Assembly (NCBI RefSeq): GCF_039540515.1
Contig: NZ_BAABFA010000010.1
Span: forward strand, 62,001 to 126,000
DNA: 64,000 nt
Source: Nemorincola caseinilytica
GTDB lineage: Bacteria > Bacteroidota > Bacteroidia > Chitinophagales > Chitinophagaceae
Direction of reading: 5' to 3'
This document shows positions 15,602 through 23,741 of the stretch, in pieces. The translations under genes were made by a program, and so were the position numbers. Below the pieces are notes generated by a model. It saw only the letters and a program-made list of their open reading frames with translations. It was not told the DNA's origin and did not search any database. How positions within the stretch are numbered: position 1 is the first letter of the stretch; every line of letters begins with the position of its first letter.

Positions 15602-18600
15602 ATGCAGTTAAGAGGTTTAGTGAAGGTTTTTACGGTGGCGCTCATCCTGATATCGCTGTACCAGCTTTCTTTAACGTTCGTAGTACGCAACACCGAGAAA
15701 AAGTGGAGAGAAAAGGCCCGCAAAACGGCCATGGCACAAGACCCTAAGGCCACAGGCGCCGACCTGGACAAGCTCACCGACAAGTACTACCAGGTAATGA
15801 CCGATACCCTGCAGGGCGAGGTGATATTCAATGCACTTGTGAAGAAGTACACCTTCCAGGAAGCAAAGGCAGAAGAGCTGGGCCTGGGCCTGGACCTTCA
15901 GGGCGGTATGAACGTGACGCTCGAAGTGAGCCTCAACGACCTCGTGCGCTCTATGTCCAACAATCCCCGCGATGCCGCGCTCAACAAGGCCATCAACGAT
16001 GCCAACATAGCCAAGGCCAATAGCGATGCCAACTTCATCACCCTCTTTGGCCAGAAGTTCGAGCAGCAGAACCCCGGCGTTAAGATGGCTTACCTCTTCA
16101 CCAAGCCTGCAGAGAAGGACATCACGCTCAACTCTACCAACGAAGAAGTACTGCGCAAGCTGAACGAAGAGGCCAAAGCCGCTATCAAGCGTACACATCA
16201 TGTACTGCAAACGCGTATAGACAAGTTCGGCGTTGCCAACCCCAACGTAAACCTCGATGAGAACAAAGGCATCATCACCGTAGAGCTGGCCGGTGTGCAG
16301 AACCCCGAGCGTGTACGCTCTTACCTGCAGGCCACTGCCAAGTTGCAGTTCTTCGAGACCTATGGCAACCAGGAAGTAGGCCCTATGATAAACATGGCCA
16401 ACAAGCCCCTGTACAACTACCTCTCTGGCGTTAAAGAAGAGAGAACAGATAGCGCTGCTACATCTACCGATAGTGCAACTACCGCAGTTGCCGACACTAC
16501 AGGCAAAACAGCCGATACAAGCAGCCTCAACGATATGTTCGCCAGCAAAAAAGATGGCGTAGCTACCGATAGCGCAGGCGGCAAGGGCCAGATCCGAGAG
16601 ACCCCTCTTACCGACCTCATCATACCCAATGGCACCAACGAAGAGGGTTATTTCAACTCTCCTGCTGTAGGTTATGTTGCCCGCAAAGACACTGCCAAGG
16701 TGAACCACTACCTCTCGCTCGATGTTGTGAAGAACAAGTTCCCCAGCAACATGAAATTCGTTTACGGTGCAGAAGGCAAAAAGTCTAAAGACCCCAATGC
16801 CGTACTGGCGCTCTATGCCCTGAAGACCGCACCCGGTGGTGGTTCCAGGCTCGAAGGCGACCACATCACCAATGCCCGTGCCGACTTCAGCTCTATGACA
16901 GGCCAGCCCAACGTGACCATGGAAATGGACATCACCGGCGCCCGTATATGGAAGGATATGACCGGCCGCAACGTAGGCAAGTTCGTAGCCGTTGTGCTCG
17001 ATGACAAGGTATACTCTGCTCCCCGTGTAGACAACGAGATAGCCTCGGGCAGCACCGAGATATCGGGTTCTTTCACTACCGAAGAGGCCAATGACCTTGC
17101 CAACATCCTCAGGTCTGGTAAGCTGCCCGCGCCGGCACACATCGTGCAGGAGCAGGTAGTAGGTCCTACCCTCGGTGCAGAGTCTATCAGCGCAGGTTTC
17201 ACGGCCATCGTGCTGTCGTTCCTCGCCATCTTCGTCCTCATGCTTATCTACTATAGCACCAGCGGCTGGGTGGCCAATATATCTCTTACCCTCAACCTCC
17301 TGTTCACTGTAGGTATACTGTCTGCAATGCATGCTACCCTCACACTGCCCGGTATCGCCGGTCTGGTGCTCGGTATCGGTATGGCGGTGGATGCGCATGT
17401 GCTTATCTTCGAGCGTATCAAGGAAGAGCTTGCCCTCGGCAAGTCTCATGCCGATGCCATAGCCGATGGGTATAAGCGTTCTAATGCGCCTGTATTGGAT
17501 GGTCACGTTGCACAGCTCATCACAGCGGCCATCCTCGCCTACTTCGGCCTGGGCCCTGTGCTTGGCTTCGCTACTACCCAGCTCCTCAGTATCACCATAT
17601 CGCTCTTCTGCGGTATCCTGGTATCAAGGCTCATAAAAGAGATATGGCTGAACCGTGGCAAGCATTTCAAATACTTCACGCCCGTATCTAAGGCCGTATT
17701 CGCCAAGGCCCACTTCGATTTCATGGCCAAGCGCAAAATAGCCTACTTTATCTCTGTTATCGTTATAGCGGCCGGTATCGCTTCTGTGTTCCATGGCTTC
17801 GACTATGGCGTGGAATTCGCAGGTGGCCGCAGCTACACTGTGAAGCTGGACAAGACCTATGAAGTAACGCAGATACGCGAAAAGCTGAACGGCGTATTCG
17901 GCGAATATCCCATAGTGAAGACCATAGGTACCAACAACAACGTCAACATCACTACTGCCTACCTCATCAAGCAGCCAGGCCAGCAGGTAGAGCGCCAGGT
18001 GCAGGAAAAGCTGTACGAAGGCCTGAAGGCAGGTAAGTTCATACCCGAGACAGTTACTTTCGATGACTTCCTTTCTACCACTATACAGAGCTCGCAAACA
18101 GTACTCCCCACCATCTCCGACGACCTCATAGCAGGTGCCAGGTGGGCTACCATCATATCGCTGCTTGCTATCTCTATATACATCCTCGTGCGTTTCCGCA
18201 GGTGGCAGTACTCGCTCGGTACTTTTGTATCGCTGCTGTTCAATATCTGCGCTACACTCGCAGTGTTCTCCTTCCTCAAAGGCGTGGTTCCCTTCGCCCT
18301 CGAGATAGACCAGCACTTCATCGCGGCCGTACTTACGGTAGTAGGTTTCTCTATGAACGACACCATCATCGTGTTCGACCGTATCAGGGAATACTTCCGC
18401 AAGTCGCCTAACGAAGACAAGCAAAGCGTTATCAACCGCGCTATCAACGATACCCTGCCCCGTACCATTATGACATCGCTCACCGTGTTCCTCGTGGTGC
18501 TCATACTGTTCATCGTAGGTGGCGAGGTGACTCGTGGTTTCGCATTCGCGATGCTCATAGGTGTTATCACAGGTACATACTCTTCTATATTTGTAGCATC

Positions 18601-18691
18601 ACCGGTACTGGTAGATACCGACAAGAGCGGTACCCTCAGCCAGGAGGTCGATCGCGAAGCTCATATCGAAGAGCTGAAGAAAATGGCATAA
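15602..18691 (+). CDS. secDF: Protein translocase SecDF (fused)
   Basis: This 1029-residue fusion joins SecD and SecF. The SecD half has an N-terminal helix, the motif LGLGLDLQGGMNVTLEV, the P1 domain and GMAVDAHVLIFERIKEE. The SecF half, from about residue 700, has FDYGVEFAGGRSYTVKLD and GFSMNDTIIVFDRIREY. It uses the proton gradient to pull Sec substrates across the inner membrane. A Ser/Thr/Asp/Ala-rich stretch (about residues 280-340) is inserted in the periplasmic part. Fused SecDF is normal in Bacteroidota. It is flanked by its own promoter and terminator. Confidence 0.97.
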   Translation: MQLRGLVKVFTVALILISLYQLSLTFVVRNTEKKWREKARKTAMAQDPKATGADLDKLTDKYYQVMTDTLQGEVIFNALVKKYTFQEAKAEELGLGLDLQGGMNVTLEVSLNDLVRSMSNNPRDAALNKAINDANIAKANSDANFITLFGQKFEQQNPGVKMAYLFTKPAEKDITLNSTNEEVLRKLNEEAKAAIKRTHHVLQTRIDKFGVANPNVNLDENKGIITVELAGVQNPERVRSYLQATAKLQFFETYGNQEVGPMINMANKPLYNYLSGVKEERTDSAATSTDSATTAVADTTGKTADTSSLNDMFASKKDGVATDSAGGKGQIRETPLTDLIIPNGTNEEGYFNSPAVGYVARKDTAKVNHYLSLDVVKNKFPSNMKFVYGAEGKKSKDPNAVLALYALKTAPGGGSRLEGDHITNARADFSSMTGQPNVTMEMDITGARIWKDMTGRNVGKFVAVVLDDKVYSAPRVDNEIASGSTEISGSFTTEEANDLANILRSGKLPAPAHIVQEQVVGPTLGAESISAGFTAIVLSFLAIFVLMLIYYSTSGWVANISLTLNLLFTVGILSAMHATLTLPGIAGLVLGIGMAVDAHVLIFERIKEELALGKSHADAIADGYKRSNAPVLDGHVAQLITAAILAYFGLGPVLGFATTQLLSITISLFCGILVSRLIKEIWLNRGKHFKYFTPVSKAVFAKAHFDFMAKRKIAYFISVIVIAAGIASVFHGFDYGVEFAGGRSYTVKLDKTYEVTQIREKLNGVFGEYPIVKTIGTNNNVNITTAYLIKQPGQQVERQVQEKLYEGLKAGKFIPETVTFDDFLSTTIQSSQTVLPTISDDLIAGARWATIISLLAISIYILVRFRRWQYSLGTFVSLLFNICATLAVFSFLKGVVPFALEIDQHFIAAVLTVVGFSMNDTIIVFDRIREYFRKSPNEDKQSVINRAINDTLPRTIMTSLTVFLVVLILFIVGGEVTRGFAFAMLIGVITGTYSSIFVASPVLVDTDKSGTLSQEVDREAHIEELKKMA

Positions 18692-18711
18692 CCACCATAT
18701 TCATATACAAA

Positions 18712-18745
18712 AGAAAGGCGCCTCACACGGGGCGCCTTTCTTTTT
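18712..18745 (+). terminator. Intrinsic terminator of secDF
   Basis: AGAAAGGCGCC and GGCGCCTTTCT pair around TCACACGG, followed by a T-run. Confidence 0.9.
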
Positions 18746-18815
18746 GCCACATACTCTGTCACATGTCCCATCCTTTCGTTTACTTTGCCCTATATCTCGT
18801 ACCACCCGCCCACTC

Positions 18816-19700
18816 ATGACAGTATCTGTTATCATCATCAATTACGATACCTTCCAGATAACCTGCGACTGTATAGAAAGCGTGATACGCCACACCAAAG
18901 GCGTACCCTATGAGATAGTGCTTGTGGACAATGCATCTCCCCACGACGACCCCGATCAGTTCACGGTCCGCTTCCCTTCCATACAACTTATAAAAAGCCC
19001 CGAGAACGGCGGCTTCGCAAAGGGCAATAACTTAGGTATAGCCGCAGCCGCGGGCGATGTGATATTGCTGCTCAATTCCGACACAGTCCTTACAGAGGAC
19101 AGCATCAGTATAGCTGCTCATGAGCTCGTCAAAGACGACACTATAGGCGCCCTCACTGTACGTCTCACCTATCCCGATGGCAAGCTGCAGCATACCGCCC
19201 GCCGCTTCCGCAGCATACGCAACGAGCTGCTCGATCTCGCCCGTCCTGTTCTCAAACTGCTGCCCTACCGCAGGCGGTCGCATCTTATGCTCAACCAATA
19301 TTTCCATGGCGACCGCGATACCTGGTGCGACTGGGTCAGTGGCGCCTTCATGATGTTCCGCAGAGACCTGCTGCAAAAGCTGCCGGGCCACCGGCTCGAT
19401 GACCGCTTCTTCATGTATGGCGAAGACCAGCTATGGTGTTATCAGTTCGCGCAGCTAGGTCATCGCAGCAGGTACATAGCCGCTACCACCGTCATACACA
19501 TACATGCGGCCAGCACATCTCCGAAAAAGCAGATGCAGCTCCTCAAAAAATTCCTGGCCATGGAGTTGAAGATAATGGAGTACCGCGTAGGCCGTGGGCT
19601 CTATTACCACCTATTCAGCCTCATACTTACTATAAAGGAAATGGCACGCTATTACTTCAAGGTAGCAGTATTGAAGCTCACCGGCAAGAGAATGAGATAA
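18816..19700 (+). CDS. Family 2 glycosyltransferase
   Basis: The 294-residue protein opens with the GT2 fold (MTVSVIIINYDTFQITCDCI), then VDNASPHDD, ENGGFAKGNNLGI and the metal-site loop LLLNSDTVL. The acceptor-side motif is DWVSGAFMMFRR followed by FFMYGEDQLW. It resembles rhamnosyl- or similar transferases of polysaccharide synthesis; the sugar is not predictable. A start at 18744 would lie inside the secDF terminator, so the ATG at 18816 was chosen; the -7-like TTACTTTGC sits about 28 bases upstream. The neighbouring convergent gene is also a glycosyltransferase. Confidence 0.88.
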   Translation: MTVSVIIINYDTFQITCDCIESVIRHTKGVPYEIVLVDNASPHDDPDQFTVRFPSIQLIKSPENGGFAKGNNLGIAAAAGDVILLLNSDTVLTEDSISIAAHELVKDDTIGALTVRLTYPDGKLQHTARRFRSIRNELLDLARPVLKLLPYRRRSHLMLNQYFHGDRDTWCDWVSGAFMMFRRDLLQKLPGHRLDDRFFMYGEDQLWCYQFAQLGHRSRYIAATTVIHIHAASTSPKKQMQLLKKFLAMELKIMEYRVGRGLYYHLFSLILTIKEMARYYFKVAVLKLTGKRMR

Positions 19701-19718
19701 ATAGGTCAGACCAAACAT

Positions 19719-19752
19719 CATCTCCTCCCCTCGGGGGAGGTCGGGAGGGGCT
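19719..19752. repeat. Palindromic intergenic repeat (family A)
   Basis: CTCCTCCCCTCGGGGGAGG and TCGGGAGGGGCT between two convergent glycosyltransferase genes, where it could end transcription from both sides. It is nearly identical to 13571-13604. Confidence 0.8.
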
Positions 19753-20875
19753 ATTTCTTCAGCACCCTCTTCACCACCACATTGCGCACCAGCTTGAAGG
19801 GTGCCGATACAAAGCCCCATACTATGGCCCGCACCAGCAGCGGGTGCCAGCCCCATACGCTCACATTTATGCGTATATGCTTTGCTATTGCGCCAAATTG
19901 GAGGAAGCACAGCATATTGTAGATATTGCGGCTGGTACCTATAAAGTGCAGTGGCAGCGGCTTTTGGTACTTCTTCTTTACCTCCCTTATATCGCCATTC
20001 AGTATCTCGCCCGCGCAGCGCACTATAAAGGCCGGGTCATTGTCGTATATCTCCAGCACCTCATCATCGGGCATGCCGCACCGTTCAAAGTCCCGCGTTA
20101 TGGGGTTCACCCATGGCATATAGGCATCCAGTATCTGCAGCATGGGCAGCATCTTGCCCGCGTCCGATGTCGTTATCCAGCTTATACCACTGCTGCAGCC
20201 TATCAGCAGCGTGCAGTAGTGCGATAGCGCCGCCGTCTCTCTCAGTGTCAGCACACTGCCGTCTATTATGCGTGCATCGCCCGCATCTATTCGGTTGGCA
20301 GAAGAAAGTATGATACACGTCCCCGGGTTCTCTACTATCTGCCGGGCTATGTTCAGCGCCATATCGGTCGTTATGGCCAGTTGTCCGCTCTGCGGCGCAA
20401 ATTCGAAGAGTATCACATTCCTGTACTCTGCCAGCTTATGCCGCTCTGCAAATGCCGCGGTCGTGGCTATCTCGGCCTCGCGCAGGCGCAGTACCGGCTG
20501 CACACCCTGTGTTATGGGCCGCCCATACGCCCTCAGTATCCCCGATCGTATGGTACCGTCGTAGTACGCTATGTTATCGTCTATCAGTTGGGTAGAGAAA
20601 ACCTCGTCATACTCCCCGGCAGCCTTTTTGGCCAGTGCGGCTCTTAGCTGCTCGCGGTGTATGCGTGTATTGGTGTTCTTGTTCACATCGGGCACCTCCA
20701 CTATCTCGTCTATATAGGGGTTGTTCTCCAGCACGCTCTTTGCCCATGTGGCTACTACCCACGTCAATCGGCATCCCGGGTGGTCGTGCTTTATCTGCCG
20801 GGCTATGGCCGTGGCATACAGGCAGTCCCCGTTAGAATGCAGGTGCAGTAACAATATCTTTTTCCCGGTGCTCAT
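19751..20875 (-). CDS. Family 9 (heptosyltransferase-like) glycosyltransferase
   Basis: The 374-residue protein begins MSTGKKILLLHLHSNGDCLY and shows the GT9/ADP-heptose transferase layout: an N-terminal GD..YAT.I.R.IK..HPG motif, a central linker, and a late donor-site stretch LIGCSSGISWITTSDAG. It probably adds a sugar to LPS core or another envelope glycan. A start six codons upstream (20893) is possible. The first 20 residues after 20875 match the family, so 20875 was used. Confidence 0.8.
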   Translation of the reverse strand: MSTGKKILLLHLHSNGDCLYATAIARQIKHDHPGCRLTWVVATWAKSVLENNPYIDEIVEVPDVNKNTNTRIHREQLRAALAKKAAGEYDEVFSTQLIDDNIAYYDGTIRSGILRAYGRPITQGVQPVLRLREAEIATTAAFAERHKLAEYRNVILFEFAPQSGQLAITTDMALNIARQIVENPGTCIILSSANRIDAGDARIIDGSVLTLRETAALSHYCTLLIGCSSGISWITTSDAGKMLPMLQILDAYMPWVNPITRDFERCGMPDDEVLEIYDNDPAFIVRCAGEILNGDIREVKKKYQKPLPLHFIGTSRNIYNMLCFLQFGAIAKHIRINVSVWGWHPLLVRAIVWGFVSAPFKLVRNVVVKRVLKK

Positions 20876-21018
20876 CTGGTAGAAGAGGCGCAATTTACAG
20901 AATATCCCACAGTACCTTATGCCTCCTGTATCATCCTCTTGCTATGGCATAACAGTACATTAGCATCTTCGCTTCAAATACCTGACCCTCGTTTGCCCTC
21001 CGCCCCGCCTATTTTGAT

Positions 21019-21027
21019 TAATTTTGC
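21019..21027 (+). promoter_or_regulatory. -7 promoter element TAATTTTGC, 4 nt before gpmI
   Basis: TAnnTTTGC match ending four bases before the ATG at 21032, which implies a leaderless gpmI mRNA and excludes the longer start at 20939. Confidence 0.65.
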
Positions 21028-21031
21028 ACCC

Positions 21032-22564
21032 ATGTCACGCAAAGCAATGCTCATCATAATGGACGGCTGGGGCCACGGACAGATACCCTCTGCCGATGCC
21101 ATCGCCAATGCCAATGTCCCCTTCGTACGCTCTCTCTACGGCCGTTACCCCTACACCCAGCTCGTCACCTGCGGCGAGGCCGTTGGCCTGCCCGATGGGC
21201 AAATGGGCAATTCTGAGGTAGGCCATCTCAATATAGGCGCAGGCCGCATAGTATACCAGGAACTGCAGCGGATCAATGTAGCCTTTCGCGATGGCGAGGC
21301 CCGGAGCAACCCCGTACTGCAGAATGCCTTCGACGAGGCCAAGATCACCGGTGGTACCCTGCACTTCATAGGCCTTGTGAGCGATGGTGGTGTGCACAGC
21401 CACATCAGCCACCTGGAGCAGCTCTGTACCCTGGCGCAGGAGGCCGGCGTACCGCGCGTGGCCGTACATGCATTTACCGATGGCCGCGACTGCGACCCCA
21501 AAAGCGGCCTGGGCCACATGGCACGCCTGCAGCGCCACCTGGTGGCCACAGGCTGCACGCTGGCCACCATCACGGGCAGGTACTACGCTATGGACCGTGA
21601 CAGGCGCTGGGAGCGTGTGAAGGTAGCCTACGATGCCATGGTACATGGTACGGGCCTTCACATATCCGACCCCCTGGCCGCCATACAACGGTCTTATAAC
21701 GAAGATGTCACCGACGAGTTCATACGTCCCATCATAGTATGCGACGACAATGGCCGTCCCAATGCCCTCATCAAAGATGGCGATATTGTGGTCTGCTTCA
21801 ACTTCCGTACCGATCGCTGCCGCGAGATCACGCAGGCCCTTACGCAAGAGTCCTTCCACGAGCAGAATATGCATCCGCTTCCGCTCCACTACGTCACTAT
21901 GACGGAGTACGACAAAAGCTACCGCAATGTCAATGTCATGTTCACCAACAGCGACCTCACCAATACCCTTGGCGAGGTGCTCAAAGACAATGGCAAAACA
22001 CAGATACGCATAGCCGAGACCGAGAAATACCCGCACGTTACCTTCTTCTTCTCTGGTGGCCGCGAGTTGCCCTTTGCCGGCGAAAAGCGCATCATGATAC
22101 CCTCTCCCCGCACCGTACCCACTTACGACCTGAAACCCGAGATGAGCGCCATAGAGCTGACCGAGGCCATCCTGCCCGAGATAAATGCCGGCGATACCGA
22201 CTTCATCTGCCTCAATTTTGCCAACCCCGATATGGTAGGCCATACCGGTGTATGGGATGCGGTGATAAAGGCCGTAGAGACAGTTGATGAATGTGTGGGC
22301 CGCATAGTGCCCACCGCGCTGGCCAATGGCTATGCAGTATTCCTCACCGCCGATCACGGCAATGCCGATATGATGGTGAACGAGGATGGCTCGCCCAATA
22401 CCGCGCATACCCTCAATCCCGTGCCCTTCTTCCTCATCTCCAACGACTATGAGGGTTCCCTGCGCCCCGGCAAGCTGGGCGACATAGCACCCACCATGCT
22501 CACCTATATGGGCGTGCCCACCCCGCCCGAAATGACGGGCGATGTACTGCTTGTACAGCATTAA
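21032..22564 (+). CDS. gpmI: 2,3-bisphosphoglycerate-independent phosphoglycerate mutase
   Basis: The 510 residues match the usual iPGM length. Metal-site and catalytic motifs are complete: IIMDGWGHG near the start, MGNSEVGHLNIGAGR with catalytic Ser61, HAFTDGRDCDPKSG, NFRTDRCREI, and the late metal ligands ANPDMVGHTG and TADHGNADMM. It interconverts 3- and 2-phosphoglycerate in glycolysis. The gene stands alone between its own -7 element and an intrinsic terminator. Confidence 0.97.
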   Translation: MSRKAMLIIMDGWGHGQIPSADAIANANVPFVRSLYGRYPYTQLVTCGEAVGLPDGQMGNSEVGHLNIGAGRIVYQELQRINVAFRDGEARSNPVLQNAFDEAKITGGTLHFIGLVSDGGVHSHISHLEQLCTLAQEAGVPRVAVHAFTDGRDCDPKSGLGHMARLQRHLVATGCTLATITGRYYAMDRDRRWERVKVAYDAMVHGTGLHISDPLAAIQRSYNEDVTDEFIRPIIVCDDNGRPNALIKDGDIVVCFNFRTDRCREITQALTQESFHEQNMHPLPLHYVTMTEYDKSYRNVNVMFTNSDLTNTLGEVLKDNGKTQIRIAETEKYPHVTFFFSGGRELPFAGEKRIMIPSPRTVPTYDLKPEMSAIELTEAILPEINAGDTDFICLNFANPDMVGHTGVWDAVIKAVETVDECVGRIVPTALANGYAVFLTADHGNADMMVNEDGSPNTAHTLNPVPFFLISNDYEGSLRPGKLGDIAPTMLTYMGVPTPPEMTGDVLLVQH

Positions 22565-22591
22565 GTACATTCCCTTATTCACATATACCAC

Positions 22592-22622
22592 AAAGGGTCG
22601 CCAATGAATGGCGACCCTTTGC
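22592..22622 (+). terminator. Intrinsic terminator of gpmI
   Basis: A perfect 11-bp stem AAAGGGTCGCC/GGCGACCCTTT with loop AATGAAT. Confidence 0.85.
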
Positions 22623-22786
22623 TATTTATACCCTTACCTATACTGCTGGAATATAAAAAGTAAGCACCGGCAAATGTGAGCCTTGTGTTCCTTCATACAC
22701 AACAGATATTTGTGTTCTTTTTTTATTCCCTTGTGCCCTTTGGGGTAAGGCCGGTCTCGTGCATTACTTGGTATGTCTGCACATTA

Positions 22787-23485
22787 TCAGAATATCCGCA
22801 TCAGCTCTGCCAGCCCTGCCACCTCATAGGTGGGCTTGTGGGCATGCTCTGCCTTTACGGGGTTGTAGTAGGCGCAGTCCCACCCTGCGTTTATGGCGCC
22901 TGCTATGTCTATATCCACCGCATCGCCTATCATTATGCTGTCATCGGTACTGGCCCCGGCCTCCTTCAGCGCATAGTCGAATATATCCCGGTACGGCTTC
23001 ATGCTGTTGCTCCTTTCCGAGGTTATGATGTGCGTAAAGTAGCGCGATATGCCCGAGTACTGCAGCTTCAGACGCTGCGTGGTCTCAAAGCCGTTCGTTA
23101 TCAGGTGCATCTCGTACCGGCCCTTGCAGTGGTCCAGCAACTCCTTGGCATCGGGTATCAGGCGTGTCTGGGTAGGCAGTATCTCCAGGTAGGCCGTGCT
23201 CAGCTCGTGCGCCAGGTAAGTATCGGCCACCTTAAAGTCCAGCAGCATCAGCCACATGCGTTTCCACCTTAGCTCGTCCCTTTTTATATAGCCGTTGCGA
23301 TACCTCGTCCACAGTTTATCGTTATGTATATTATACGAGGCGAACAGTTTATCAAAGTCATTTATACCATGCCCAGCCAGGTCATATTCGGTATACAGAC
23401 GCCTTAGCGTGGCTTCCGAGTTCTTATCGAAATCCCACAATGTATGGTCCAGGTCGAAGAATAGATGTTTGTAGGTGCGGCTCAT
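22787..23485 (-). CDS. yjjG: YjjG-family HAD phosphatase (noncanonical pyrimidine nucleotidase)
   Basis: The 232-residue HAD protein has motif I FFDLDHTLWDFD (Asp11, Asp13), motif II LITNGFE, the motif III Lys in SMKPYRDIFDYALKEAG, and motif IV MIGDAVDIDIAGAINAG. The opening KHLFFDLDHTLWDFDKNS and the helical cap match YjjG, which dephosphorylates UMP, dTMP and damaged pyrimidine nucleotides. It has its own -7 element (23520-23528) and stands alone. Confidence 0.88.
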   Translation of the reverse strand: MSRTYKHLFFDLDHTLWDFDKNSEATLRRLYTEYDLAGHGINDFDKLFASYNIHNDKLWTRYRNGYIKRDELRWKRMWLMLLDFKVADTYLAHELSTAYLEILPTQTRLIPDAKELLDHCKGRYEMHLITNGFETTQRLKLQYSGISRYFTHIITSERSNSMKPYRDIFDYALKEAGASTDDSIMIGDAVDIDIAGAINAGWDCAYYNPVKAEHAHKPTYEVAGLAELMRIF

Positions 23486-23519
23486 ATCATTTTGGCGTGG
23501 CAGGGGTTCGATCCACCGG

Positions 23520-23528
23520 GCAAATTTA
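23520..23528 (-). promoter_or_regulatory. -7 promoter element TAAATTTGC for yjjG
   Basis: A leftward TAnnTTTGC match about 34 bases before the start codon. Confidence 0.6.
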
Positions 23529-23669
23529 GTGCAAAAACCGCCCCTGCCTCATGCCTGTGAGTAAATAATAAGGTAGTCACCGCACATATTTCAAATTATA
23601 TTCTTCGTATATATACATTCAATGTCACAAATATTCTATGCAAACTGTATGAGATCACGATTTTTCCCA

Positions 23670-23678
23670 TAAATTTGC
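23670..23678 (+). promoter_or_regulatory. -7 promoter element TAAATTTGC for the PpiD-like gene
   Basis: TAnnTTTGC match with a leader of about 60 bases to the ATG at 23742. Confidence 0.6.
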
Positions 23679-23741
23679 CGTCCTTAGGTAAAAAACAACC
23701 TGGGGCAAAGCTCCTTAGCAATAACAAAATACGATCCTACG

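Noticed and set aside
15671..17506. 611-codon open frame opposite secDF
   Set aside because: It is fully antisense to a certain gene and has the composition of a mirror frame, with no recognisable motif.
21035..22591. 518-codon open frame opposite gpmI
   Set aside because: It is antisense to the complete gpmI gene. Long mirror frames are common here because of codon bias.
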